From contig CM055097.1 in NCBI GenBank assembly GCA_029204225.1, forward strand, positions 28,819,192 through 28,883,191: 64,000 nucleotides of DNA, given 5' to 3'. The position numbers were made by a program, and so were the translations under genes. Positions 23,504 through 35,704 of this stretch are shown piece after piece. The notes under the pieces are model-generated. The model searched no databases. It had not been told where the DNA came from and was given only the letters and a program-made list of their open reading frames with translations. This DNA is from Diphasiastrum complanatum. Lineage: Eukaryota; Streptophyta; Lycopodiopsida; Lycopodiales; Lycopodiaceae. Every line of letters begins with the position of its first letter. The stretch's first letter is position 1.

Positions 23504-26194
23504 ATGGATGGTTTGAAGGAACCCATATACGTAGATGTCCACGTCAATGACAATGCTACGTTCATTATGAGTCCTGTCAAGACGGGTACGAAAGTCGACG
23601 GCTTCCAAAGGAAAGGAGAGGCTTGGTAAGTACTTATACGCACTGTACAAATTCCTGTAACTCTTATTAAGCCTGAAGATTAATTCAAGTTTATGGTGAG
23701 CGTTCTGGTCAGGATTCAAGAATGTATGCGAGATGCAAAAGCTTTTTAATTTTATTCGCACGTCTTCCATGAAATAGCCTGATTTTCTGGATAATATTCC
23801 GTCCTTTGTACTGCATCTTTGTTACATACAAGTAAACTGAACCATTTCGCTTCATCATTATATAAGCTTTTGTCATGATATAACAGTTCGGTGAGGTTTA
23901 GCATTGTATTGATAATTATGAAACTTAGCATACCCTTCTTGTAGGTTTGTTGCCACCGAGCTACAAAGTGACCTGACTGTGGAGGTTGGCGGCTTAAATT
24001 TTCATCTCCACAAGGTTCGTTGTAGAGTACGCTTTATGGTGATATGTGCAAGAAAAGAAAAAGTAGTGAATATCTCACTTAACACTGCTCAAATAGTTGG
24101 GGATTCTGCGTACGTCGATCAGTTATCAAAAGTAGCTGCTACTTTCTGGTCAAGGATGAAATTATATCTACTGGACTTGTAATGTCTGACAAACTTTTGA
24201 GATTGTGCAGTTTCCATTGCTCTCCAGAAGTGGCCGTATCAATCGGCTTGTGTTCGAGTCACGTGATGCGGAGAAGACTCAAATTGTACTTGCTCATATG
24301 TCTGGCGGCGCAGAAGCTTTTGAGTTGGCTGCTCGATTTTGTTATGGAATGCCTGTAGATCTGAGTGCTTCAAACGTCGCTGCAGTGAGATGCATGGCAG
24401 ATTACCTTGAAATGTCTGATGATCTTGAAGAAGGAAACCTGATCTCAAAAGCAGTAACGTTCATAAACAACGTTGTTCTTCAGTCTTGGAAAAGATCCAT
24501 ATCAGTACTAAAAACCTGTGAACGCCTTTCTCCTTGGGCTGAAGATCTGAAGATTGTTCAGAGATGTTGTGAATCAATCGCTTGGAAAGCTTGTACAGAT
24601 CCCCGAGGTGTAAGATCTCCCGGTACCAAAATAACCTTAGAGACCAAGAATCATCCTTCCTTTGCCAATGATACAATAGGTTTCAGTGTTGCAAGCGACA
24701 TCGCACAAGACTGGTGGTTTGACGATGTGCTGTCCCTCGAGATAGGTCACTTTACCAAAGTAATAGCTGCCCTCGCGGCGAAGGGAATGAGACCTGATTC
24801 AATTGGATCCGTCATCGTACATTATTCTCTAAAATGGTTGCCTGCGGTGGCAAGAGAGTATGAAATTGTTATGCATGACCCTGAAGAAGTTGAAGGGGAA
24901 AAATCTGTATCTGGCTCAGGAATAAGTGATTCAGTTGTAAAAGGTTTCTCTACTTTACATCGTCAAGACTTAGCGCTGTTTGAGCACATTGTAAGAATAC
25001 TTCCTCGCGAGGACAGTGCAATTCCTAGCAAATTCCTAATTCGCTTGATAAAAATTGCGAATATGCTGGATGCTGATGCATGTTGTAAAGCGGACCTAGA
25101 AAAAAGAGTTGGATCGCAACTTGATCATGCAACACTCGATGACCTGCTCATACCTTCATTCTGTAGTGAGTATGAAACTTTGTTTGACGTGGAGCTTGTT
25201 CAGCGGCTCGTAGAGTATTTTTTAATCACAGAACAAAGTTATCATTCGAACTCTTCACCATCGCTAGGCTTGGATGAATCGCCAAGGACCTTCAAACCAA
25301 GGCAGGCAGCCAAGTTAAAAGTGGCCAAACTCTTAGATAGCTACCTATCAGAAATAGCAAGGGACAGAAATCTATCCTTAACAAAATTTGAAAGTTTCGC
25401 AGAACTAATACCAGATGGTTCCCGCCTTTCTCACGATGGTCTCTACCGCGCTATAGACATCTTCCTGAAGGTATATTCCTCAGCTTATTAGGCAGCATTT
25501 CTTCATGTAGAACATATTCTGATGCAAGCCTAGACTTTAATTGTAAACAGACATGTGGATTGGGCTACTTCTCTACAGAGTTTTGTACTAACCTCTAGCA
25601 TAATATTCCGATTAGAGTATCGACTAACGACTTCTAGTGACTTTGTGATTTCAGACCCATCCAAGGTTAACAGAACATGAAAGAAAAAAGGTATGCAGAA
25701 TTATGGACTGTCAAAAGCTCTCACTTCAGGCATGCGTGCATGCTTTTCAAAATGAACGCCTTCCACTACGAATAGTGGTTCAAGTTCTATTCTGCGATTA
25801 TATCAAGGTGAGGAATGCATTGGCACGAAGGAAGCCTGAAGAGTTTCTTAAATCAGATGACAATTTGAAGGAAGTCGGCCTGTTTCAAACCTCTCTTCAT
25901 CCTAGCCCTAATTCGGAGGGCTTGGCCAAGGTAAATGAAGAGATGAAACTAATGCGATTGGAAATGGACAATCTAAAGCAAGAAGTTTCTGAGGTTCGAA
26001 GTCAATATAGTCGCTTTCATGAAGAAATGCACCACTTTGCCAAGCATAAGACTTTTTCAACTTGGATAACTGGATTTAAAAAAGTAAGCAAGCTCGCTCA
26101 TCTTCATCATTCGCATCACGAAGATGATCACAGAGCTTCTGCAAAGGAAGACATCACGTCTCCTAATCGTGCAGAACATCACAAGGACCACTGA
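23504..26194 (+). CDS. NPH3/RPT2-like (NRL) BTB-NPH3 domain protein, four exons
   Basis: Predicted adaptor for a CUL3-type ubiquitin ligase acting at the plasma membrane in phototropin or auxin-transport signalling; that role is family knowledge. Exons: 23,504-23,625, 23,945-24,014, 24,211-25,470 and 25,655-26,194, all with GT-AG borders and matching phases; product 663 aa, normal for the family. An N-terminal EAWFVATELQSDLTVEVGG leads into the BTB fold (about residues 50-150, with FHLHKFPLLSRSGRINRL). The NPH3 domain begins near 231 (DWWFDDVLSL) and includes YRAIDIFLK and the CQKLSLQACVHAFQNERLP segment (to about 530). A coiled coil lies near 576-612 and a His-rich tail follows. A stop at 23,468 precedes the ATG at 23,504; an alternative in-frame ATG at 23,567 gives a 642-aa product closer to many family N-termini. 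No disabling mutation seen. Confidence 0.95.
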
Positions 26195-28650
26195 AACTTG
26201 AGGCATTCTGTGTCCTAACACAACAACTGATCGGTAAGCTATATTGTTAGTCCTTCGAATCTGTGGATCCGTCAGGAATCGCGAAAAATCATGAAGAATT
26301 GAGTCGCTTTACTCACCTGTCCCTTTGTCAATAAGTTTTTCTGCCTATCATTCAGAATTTCAGAGGAATTAAAGAACCGTATGGTAGTGTATTCTCAACC
26401 TTCATACGACCGTGTAGCTACTAGCACATCGTGTTTGTGGAAGAGGCAGAACCTGGTTGGACATACAGCCATATCAACAAAATTTCTGAATCACTGCTAC
26501 ATTTATAACGTGATATTATTCAAAAGTGCATGGTAGAGCAATATGCAGTTCTCCTTTGTCACAGAGTGCTTGTAGCCGGATCTTTGAAATAGCAACATAT
26601 GTGTATGAACAAATCTCATGCCTGCACTGGAAACATGCATTGATCAGATTGATGTCACCAACTCAAGCTATCTTTTGTAGTTTCATTAACCCTCCTTGCA
26701 CCATCTTACTAGCTCTTTTATGCTGCTATGTTTTGTTCTATGATCATTTGCTGTTTAAGAAATAGATAATGTTCACACGTAAGGCACATGGAGGAAGTCA
26801 CTAGCCATTCCTCTAAGATGCCCTTTCCATGCTCACCCCCTTGTGTGTGTTTGAGTCACCCTACCTCATCTTTCCACTTCAGAGAACTGGTCCAAGAACT
26901 GATTTCTTGAAAACTTGCAAACTCTCTCAAGTGGTTCAGCAACCCATGTTGTCTCTGCCGGGGGAGGGGGTGAACATGGAAAGGAGCTCTAAGACTGGTC
27001 ACATGAGCTTTTGAAATTTTTAGTTTTGGATCGGGTGTTTTCCCTTTTAGTGATCTGCAAGGATATATCCTTGTGCAATGATAGTGCACTCACTCACACC
27101 ATTGTTTACACTCACCCAATGGGGTTGGCTCAGCTGGTTACGTTGGCATCCAAAGTTTCTTTGGTCCCAAGCTCGAGCCCCCCCTTGGAAACCAAGAAGC
27201 ATTGTTTACACTCACTCACACCATTGTTTACTTTCTTTAGGTATTATGGAAGGTGCCCCTAAAGAATGCCAAAAAAGTTTAGGCTAGCCCTGTGGCCTTG
27301 CCTAAATAATTTTTAGGCTCATCCCCTCTGGGCTTGCTTATTTTTTGGGAGTTTAAGCTAGCAGGTTCAAACCACCAATTAAAAGTTATTCAAGCTCAAA
27401 AATACACTATTTTTTGACTTTTTGAGACGCTTAATCGTGTCCAATCGTAAACAAAACTAAATGAAAGCCTTATTAAAGTATAATTCCACCTCTAAAATGT
27501 TCTTGCAAATTATTGGCCAAGAATTTTGTGAAAATTCCCAAAATTAGTGCAAAAGCCATAAAAAACTGTGTTTTTTGACCATTTTTGTAGATCATATCCA
27601 CAATTAAGTGCAATCAGATCCAAATCCCTGTAAATAAATTACATGCAAGCACTAAAAGTATTGATTTCAGTCAATTGTGGTTTTATGGCCCATTTCTAGT
27701 CCAAAACCCCAATTTTTGGCTAAAAGTCACTATCTAAACACCCTTTTGACTTTTCGACTGGCATGCAATCATTAGATCCAATCATAATGACTATAAAACA
27801 ACAATTAAAATCTGAAAAATGTACTATATCAGTAGCTTTGATAAATTCCAAGCAAATTTTTTGAATTCTAGGTGAAAAATCACAAAAAACCCATCAAAAA
27901 TCCATTGATTCCCATCATTTTCTATAGAGAAAGTCCATAATCATGATCAATAGCTAAAAATACATCAAGATCTGAGAATCCACCTACTTGGAGGTCAATT
28001 CCAAACCGTGAGAGCAAAAAGAAGAGAGATCCACCAAAAAGCTGCAAGAAGCAAGAATCCCAACTCCACCTTCTAATTGATGTAATCCAAACTCTGATAC
28101 CACTATAATGATTGCCAAGTGAAGATCTTCTCAAATACTGTTACATGCAACCAAAAGGAAACCTTTGGAGCAAAACCACCCAAACAACAAAAAATGGCTA
28201 ATGAATACCCTAACCAGTTCACCCCCAAGCCAAGGTGAATGAATACAAGAGAGGAGGGGATTCTGGCTTCAAGAATTATAAATTCCAAAGTGGAGATGGG
28301 CGAGTTTACATAGTATATATAATCTCCTTTGGGAGTGATAATATTTTTCTTAGGATCTCATGCAATCCAAATATAAGCAATTGACATCATATTCTTGCAA
28401 TGTAGCAATCAAACATCATGCAAGTGTTCCTATGTCCAATTACAGGTCTGGGTCCTCATAAGATTATTAATTACATTACCGGCCAAGTCCAAAATGAAGA
28501 GGCATAACTTATAACCTTATACACTAGAGTAACCGGCTATCCATGTCAAAATTTATTCAGAATCCCTCATACTAGCCATGGACATAACACTCTCCATCTT
28601 TGGCTTTGTCTTTGTCTTTGTCTTTCTTGAAATGTTTGTCTAAAGACATG
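26195..28650. other. 3' flank of the NRL gene and intergenic DNA
   Basis: The first few hundred bases are probably 3' UTR. No further coding region recognised. A repeat shared with 19.0-19.2 kb lies near 27,240-27,360. Confidence 0.5.
27118..27195 (+). repeat. tRNA-like (SINE head-like) sequence
   Basis: TGGCTCAGCTGG near 27,127 fits the RNA polymerase III A-box, and AGCTCGAGCCC about 45 bp downstream is a partial match to a B-box. No cloverleaf can be closed, so it is more like a tRNA-derived SINE head than a tRNA gene. Flanking copies of CACTCACACCATTGTTTAC occur on both sides (about 27,090 and 27,210), which could be a target duplication. Confidence 0.4.
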
Positions 28651-28654
28651 TGCC

Positions 28655-29290
28655 CCAGAACTCAAGCAGATCAGCAGAAATGTGCAGGTATCCTTATCAA
28701 TATGTCATAGGATCTATAATGTATTCTATTATCTGCACAGGACCTGATCTAGCATATGCGGTGAGCACATTATCTCAGAGTATATGTCCAATCTAGGCCT
28801 ACAACATTGGAAGGCTCTGCAAATAGTACTGAAGTACATTCTTTGAGCTATAGTGGTAATTCAGAAGCTGCACTCACTTTAGTCACCTATTCAGATTCAG
28901 ACTGGGCAAGAGACGTGGATACCAGGAAATCCATATCAAGATATATTTGTTTCCTTGTAGGAGGACTCATTTCATGGAACAGTATAAAGCATAAATGCAT
29001 CTCGTTGTCCTCAACAGAATCCGAATACGTTGCAGCTACATCAATAGTGAAGGAGATAATTTGGCTCAGAAGGCTACTACAAGATCTGCAATTCTTATAG
29101 ATCGGTCCAACCATACTCCAATGCGACAATCAGAGCTGCATAGTTCTATCTTTGAATCCACAAACTCGTGATAGAACTAAGCATATACAAGTAAAATTAG
29201 ATTTTATTAGAGAGAAGGTTCAAAACCAAGATATTGTGCTAAGTTACTGTCATACAGACAGTGTGTTGGCTGATATTTTGACAAAGTCAT
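28655..29290 (+). pseudogene. Copia RT end and RNase H fragment
   Basis: Begins in the RT C-terminal part (IGSIMYSI, then GPDLAYAVSTLSQ), frameshifts, then runs through RNase H: YSDSDWARDVDTRKS, LSSTESEYVAA, CDNQSC, and TKHIQVKLDFIREKV, ending VLADILTKS. The three acidic catalytic positions visible are D in SDSDW, E in TESEY and D in CDNQS. Stops fall after LQDLQFL and TKS. The rest of the element is missing upstream. Confidence 0.85.
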
Positions 29291-29299
29291 AGGATCTAG

Positions 29300-30490
29300 T
29301 CCACATTAATAGTAGGGTTTTTGATATGGAGGGAAACCAAGCTCATTAATGAGACATGGACCTGATATATATAGATGTAAACTTGTGGGAAGAGGATGAT
29401 CTTCTCTCTCCTATCATGTTTATACATGAGTTCTCTTGGGTTCATCTATCCATTGGTGCACTATATTGATGATATCTTGCAATTTTGTGTGTAGAATGTT
29501 TTGACTCATGATTCATTCAGTTCACACGTGTGAAATACAGTAACTTACTATTTTTGTATGGACAACAGCTTCATGTTATGATATGTTTGATGTTTGATCA
29601 ATATCTTATTAAGTTTGCATTTCTTTCATTAAGTATATGTTGATTTTCTACATTGCCAATGGTGCTAATTGTGTTGTCTTTCATACCAAAGTGTTGGAGT
29701 TTAATCTTACTCCTACTCATCCTAACTGCCCTCCTTCCTTTTCATGTAAATCACTCTCTCAAGTAGTTTGCAGAAAATTAACTGTTTTTCAACAATCTGC
29801 ATTCTTGCACTGATTGTCGCTATAGTCTGCATTTTTACTAGGAATTTCCACAAGCGAAAAATCCGACACTGTTGCCCTTGTCACCTTTGGGCCATACTAA
29901 GCAACTAAGTGTTTTATGACACTTGTGTTAACTCAGTTTTTAGGCCATTTCAGACACTTCCAAAAATGCCACACTGCTTCGCATAAAATGCAAACGTTTC
30001 GATGAGAATAAACTATTATGACACTTGGCACAATGCACGAATAGAATGAGGTCATTTTTTAGCTTGTACTCATTAATGAGCACTAACATGAGCATTGATG
30101 AGAATGACGATTCGTGTATTGCAATTTGGATTTTGCAGTCGCGAAGTTTTTTGCGACGGAACCACGATCCTATGTTTTGATTCGGATGGAGTTCAGATGC
30201 GATCGCTGGACACTGCCAGTTGAATCACTCCTACAATCCTCCAAAATGTAGTCACTGATCTACGTTTATAAAATTAATGCAGCATTCAACATAGTTTCAA
30301 CCAAGGTGCAGAGTTAAAATGAACAAGACGAACTCAGACACACGATTAACAGCAGAAGCATTTTCATTCGAGATATGACACAATAAGATAAATTATCTAT
30401 ATTGATCTTCCTCTGCTTTCTTCAAGCACTGCATGCAAATCCACGCAGTGCATTGGCATGGGAGAAACACTGTTCTCTCACGAGTATGGT
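29300..30490. other. No gene; LTR-like sequence in part
   Basis: A TGTTGGAGTTTAATCTTACT start near 29,692 resembles the LTR start of the Copia family at 8.4 and 32.7 kb, and the sequence that follows shares the TTTTTGC/GACACTG-rich character. The right edge is not seen, so this is only a candidate LTR. Confidence 0.35.
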
Positions 30491-30495
30491 GTAAG

Positions 30496-31434
30496 CTACA
30501 TCTGTTCTCTCTCTTCCTCAGTCTTTGGACAGTCATCATTCGTCAGCACCGTCCCTGCGAGCATTGGAGTGTTCGCTCTTTTGTCGTTCAGCATCCCAAA
30601 GTCCTCTAGGACCTTCTGGGTGTATCTGGACTGGTGAAGGTATAATTTACCTCCCTCGTAGTCCCTTTCAATTTTCAAGCCTAGGTAACACCTGGCTTCT
30701 CCTAGATCCACGATCTCGAAATGTTTCGAGATGTCTGCCTTTACTTCAACAATTAGCTGCCCACTCCTGCAAAGTAACAGGGTGTTGTCCACATACATAG
30801 CCACAATGATGATCTGCCCATCCGTAACTCTGACATATACATTGGAATCAACCAACAGAGGCTTGAATCCTAATGATTTCAGGGCTTGATCTTTCTTCTT
30901 GTACCATTGTCGGGTTGATTGTTTCAGACCATAGATGCTTCTATGCATTCTGCATGCATAGTCAAAAAGTGAATTCAAGACATATCCTGGGGGTTGATCC
31001 ATGTAGACCTCTTCATCTAGTTCGCCATGCAAGAAGGTTGTCTTCTCATCCACAATGTGGATCATGAGGCCATAAGCTACTTCATATGCAAATAATAGAC
31101 GTAGGGACAAATGTTTGATAACAGGAGAGAAGGTTTCAGAGTAGTCATTACCGTATCTCTGAGAAAAACCTTTTGCTACCAGTCTCGTCTTGTATTTTGT
31201 TACATTCCCATCTGGTCTGTATTTGAGCTTGAAGGCCCATTTGCATTTGACAGTCTTGCGCTTATGTGGTAATGGCTCCAGCATCCATATCGGATTCTTC
31301 CTCATGGACTCCATCTCTTCGTTCATGGCTTGGATCCATCTGTCCTTTTTTGGACCTTCAACCGCCTTCTCAAAAGTATGTGGTTCGCCACTGAACCCGT
31401 AGAACTCTTCTGATGTTGTCAACGAGATAATCAA
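30496..31434 (-). pseudogene. Copia reverse transcriptase fragment, long open frame
   Basis: 312 open codons from the linker (FEKAVEGPKKDRWIQAMNEE) through RT: KCKWAFKLKYRPDGNVTKYK, RLVAKGFSQRYGNDYSETF, DEEVYMDQPPGYV, and the catalytic region VAMYVDNTLLL, where the usual YVDD is YVDN. It continues to LGLKIERDYEGGKLYLHQS and ends near TEEEREQM. A changed second catalytic Asp suggests an inactive enzyme. It abuts the LTR of another Copia family at 31,442 on its 5' side and stops abruptly at its 3' side. Confidence 0.9.
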
Positions 31435-31441
31435 TTCGAAT

Positions 31442-32693
31442 TGAGCAAAATTTTCTTACTTGATCGAACTTTGGATACCCCGATCAGTTTTCCATTGAAT
31501 ATGATGTGCAGTCTTATAGAGTATTATCGAGGACTCATACATTGCCGGAAAGTGTTGTGCAGAAGATAGGTCTAGCTCGAAAAGAAACAAATGAAAAATA
31601 ATTCATTTGTCTAGAAAGAAAACTTTTCGTGCATGGCAGAATAAATTATCTTCATCTTTCCAATGCATGACTACGCCTATCAATTTCAAACCAAACAATA
31701 GTGATAGAAATCATGTTTGATCTTATAGTAACTAACTTTGAAATTGCTAGTACTACAGTGATTACATAGCCAAACAATTAAGCATTGAAAATTATTAGAC
31801 AAATAATTAGTCGCGAATTGTTCATGAACTAGTTGCGAAAAATACAGAAACAGATACATTTTGAGACGAAGCTGAACGCAATAGTATTGATTCAGTATGA
31901 AAACGTAACAGGAGTAAATGAGTACAATAAGTTGCGGATCGAAGTCGCGTACTCTATGCTATTTCTGAGCGGCTCAAATGAAAGTCTGAATTAAGCGCAA
32001 TGCTAATAAACAATAGCGCAATAGCAATCTCTAAAACAACTCTAGAAAGTGAGCTAGAATGCTCAGGAGTGTTCAAGCTCGTAGGCTTGAGAGAGAGAGA
32101 GAGCTAACTATTCAAATGCTTCTTCTAATAATTCTAATAATTCTGAAACTGTATGAATATGAACAACTATTTATACTAAGAAATTAGGTTGTCAAATGTG
32201 ATCGCCAGTTGGCTAATGATCTGCTGGCATCCATCCGGTCCTTGTCATTGATTGCTGATAAGCGGTGAAATTGGTCGTAAACGTTTTGTCTGCATAAATG
32301 CACCAATACTGTAGCTCTGCAGAAATGAACTAAAATAGCCACAGGCGACACTATTCGCAAAAAATGCGAAAAAGGAGAAGGTTCCCTTAAATCTCATTTA
32401 GAGTTGCCCCACACTTTGCCAGAGTCATTTTCTTAACATTTGAGGCTCTTTGGAAAAAGTGAGAAATGCGACACTGTGATTTTACACGCGATTTCTGTCA
32501 GGTGAAAAATGTGAAAAAGGAGACACTGCATTTTTCAACGGGATTCTTGACAGGTGAAAAAAGAAACACTGTCGTAAACTCCGTGTAATTTTGCAAACTG
32601 TGTAGAAACACGGAAAAATCCGCAGAACTGGATAAACAATGGATGAAGATTAAAACCGATTAGTCGATTGATAAGAAGGAGAATAATCTAACA
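31442..32693 (-). mobile_element. Copia 3' LTR, about 1.25 kb
   Basis: Read on the minus strand it starts TGTTAGATTATTCTCC directly after a polypurine tract GGGGGAG (complement of 32,694-32,700), and ends GCTCA near 31,442. It matches the LTR pieces at 8,399-8,705, 10,019-10,864 and 15,346-15,720. It contains a GAGA tract near 32,090. The coding part of its element lies at 32.7-35.1 kb. Confidence 0.8.
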
Positions 32694-35057
32694 CTCCCCC
32701 GTAATCTGAATCCTTGAATGCCTTGACCTTCAAACTTAGTTCTACACAGAATCTTCTGTGTGACTCCAAACTTAATGCTTTGGTAAAAACATTTGTTGTC
32801 TTATCTTGCATTGTATAGTACCGCAATCTGACCTCTTCGTTGAGAACTTTGCTTTTGACAAAATGATACTTCAGTTTAATGTGCTTACTCTTGGAATGAA
32901 ATCTAGGGTTGGTTGATAAAGCGATGGCACTTTTATTATCACAAAATAATATCGTCAGAGCATATTGATTTAGACCAGTATCTGAGAGTAATTTCCTCAA
33001 CCAAATTGCTTCCTTTGTAGCTTGAGAGACTACGATATACTCTGATTCAGTGGAAGATAGAGCTATCAAAGATTGCTTGCGACTGTTCCAGGAAACTGGA
33101 CCATTGTTGAGGAAGAATGTAAATCTGGAAGTAGATTTACGAGGGTCTACATCTCCTGCCCAACTCGCATCTATGTAACCACTGAGTAAATTGAGTTTGT
33201 CATTGCCGATTGCTCCATAGCAAATGCAAAAGTCCATAGTAGCTCGAAGATATCTCATGACTCTGATAAGAGCCTTCCAATGTATTATACAAGGGTTAGT
33301 CATATACTGATTGAGAGAGTTGACTACAAAAGCTATGTCTGGCTTGGTACAGATCATGGCATACATAAGAGATCCTATAATAGAATTGTAAGGATACTCA
33401 CACATCTGCTGTTTCTCAAGAATTGTCTGGGGACATTGGTCGTTTGACAATTTGAGTCCTGGTTCCATTGGTGAGAGAGCTAACTTGCAATTCATCAAAT
33501 TTTATCTGACTAACATGTTGTAGATGTACCTCTGTTGTGTAATGTAGACCAACTTCTGTTTTCTATCTCTGGTATACCAAGGCAAAAGTGAGCTTCGCCC
33601 ATATCGGTTATGTCAAATTCAGAAGATAACATTGTCTTGGCTTCTTTTATCAAGACGGTACTGTTGTTGAAAAGCAATGTATCATCCATGTACAAAGTGA
33701 TAATGATAAAAGACTGCTGCAATGCTTTGAAGTATACGTTTGAATCTGAAGATCTAGGTGTATAGCCGTGATAAATAAGGAAAGTATCGATCCTTTGAAA
33801 CCATGCTCAAACATATTGCTTCAAGCCATAAAGTGCCTTATGGAGTTTACACACATAATTGTGCTTACCCTCAATAATATAACCTTCAAGTTGCACCGTG
33901 TAAATGTCTTCTTCAATAACTCCATTGAGATATGTTGTCTGTACATCCATTTGATGTATTTCAAAATCTGCCTCACCGTCAAATGATACCATAAGTTGAA
34001 TAGAAGAATGCTTAACTGCTGGACTGAAGGTCTCAGTGTAATCGACATTGCATACTTGAGAAAATCCTCTGGCTACAAGTCATGTCTTTCTCCTGTTGAT
34101 GCTTTCATCTGTGCTTACTTGACTTTGAAGATCCATTTGCAATCAACAATATTTCTGCTGGTAGGTAATTTGACAACCATCCACGTCCGGTTCTTGATAA
34201 GAGATGAATACTCTTTATCCATAGCTTCTTTTCAGAGATCTGAATCAAGTTGACTGAGTGCCTCTTGGATAGATGTTGGTTCCTGAATAAGATAAGCTAT
34301 AGACTCGTCGATATCGGTTAGGTGGTCTGCTAGTCCTTGAAGATCTTTTGGATAATATAGAATGTTGATTATTTCCATCATATTGTAGTTGCTGATCTAC
34401 AACATCATTATCTTCTGATTTGTCATTAATTTGTTGTTCTTCAAGAGTAGAAGAGCTTGGACCTTCAATAGGAATAGTCGACTGAGGAACTAGAAAGTTC
34501 AAAGCATCAGGAGAATCTGATAGGTCGGCTACATGGGGAGGTCTTGAAACGGACCTTCAATGAAGATGCTTGATCTGAATTAGTGTAGCTGATGAAAACA
34601 CACTTGATACTCTGAAAGTCAAGTTTCTTCCTGAGATCGTGAGAAATCTGCACAAAAGCAGTATATCCAAAAACTTGTAAGTTTGATAAAGAGAGTTTGG
34701 TAGCTGTCCAAACTTCAAATGGTGTTTTCTCTAAGAGGCCTTTAGTAGAACATCTGTTTTGAATATAGGTTGTTGTTGAAACAGCTTCAGTCTAGAAGCA
34801 CTTCGGAAGTGTCGCATGTGATAACATGCACTTTGCCGATTCAACTAAGGTTATGTTCTTTCTCTCAACAAGACCATTTGACTAAGGCGAATAGGAAGTG
34901 ATGTATTGTTGCTCAATGCCGTTATTAAAACAGTACTCCTTGAATTTGTTGGAGATGTATTCTTCCCCATTATCTGACCTCAGTGCTTTGATTTGTTTGC
35001 CAAATTGATTCTCAGCATGCTCTTTGAATTGTCTGAATTTGATGAAAGCATTATAGA
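32650..35057 (-). pseudogene. Copia integrase-RT-RNase H remnant
   Basis: From high to low coordinates: integrase core (IKALRSDNGEEYIS; SYSPxSNGLVERKN with one stop), integrase C-terminus (NRCSTKG; KCVFISYT), linker (RSSRTSRPPNRY), RT with RGFSQVCNVDYTETFSP, KLHKALYGLKQ and the catalytic box TLYMDDTLL (intact M-D-D), then a continuous RT end and RNase H (32,650-33,498) with GYIDASWAGDVDPRKST, LSSTESEYI, CDNKSAI and SKHIKLKYHFV. Several stops and frameshifts separate the blocks, and the 5' part (Gag, protease) is cut off at about 35,057. The 3' LTR follows. Same family as 8.4-10.9 and 15.3-18.5 kb. Confidence 0.9.
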
Positions 35058-35700
35058 AAATATGGGCCCAAAGAGGGCCCTATAAGAAATGCCATGTAGG
35101 AGAGAGAAAAATAACTATAAAGTAATTATAATATCATTTTCTAACTTCTTTACACATGTCCGCACTACTTTCCATGTAAATGAATGCACCTTAGTTTAGT
35201 CACATCAAACTTTACTGGTGTTTAACCACAGTTAAAATATAATTTTTCAAAATGCTGAAATATTTCCTCCCAAAAATTTGAATTAGGAGTGACATTTCTG
35301 AAAAAAGCCTACGCCATCTCTATCTCCAACAGAGTCGTTAGCGCCATCTCCAGATTTGTTATTGTCATTGTGTTGTTTGTTACTATACTACTGTACTGCT
35401 GACAAAGCTTTATCATCTTCATGTGGATCTGTCACCAGAATATGCTCCGCTCAGGACGAAATAATTCAAAGCAACCCAAATTGTCAACTTCTGATATGGT
35501 CCGATACAGGGAGGAAAAGCTAAAACATGTAGATTTATGGTCATCAAGAACATTGTATCCTATTGATCCATATTCATTGCAACATTTAGATTTTCATTCG
35601 GTGAGTCAGTTAATAATCTATATGTGTCATGGTAAAAATGGCCTTTTGGGTTACTATGAGAATTTAATGCTCTGTGGGAATGCACATTCAATGCAAAAAG
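35058..35700 (+). other. Mostly non-coding; one candidate plus-strand exon
   Basis: A GGGCCC...GGGCCC inverted pair lies at about 35,072-35,092. From 35,421 a plus-strand frame (start MWICHQ or the downstream MLRSGRNN) runs to a good splice donor TCG|GTGAGT at 35,600 and would encode about 60 residues with SSRTLYPIDPYSLQ. No second exon was identified, and no family is recognised. Confidence 0.3.
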
Positions 35701-35704
35701 TACA

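Noticed and set aside
31442-32693. Joining the Copia RT at 30.5-31.4 kb and the RNase H-bearing remnant at 32.7-35.1 kb into one element
   Set aside because: They are separated by an LTR of the second family, overlap in domain content and differ in sequence, so they are two insertions.
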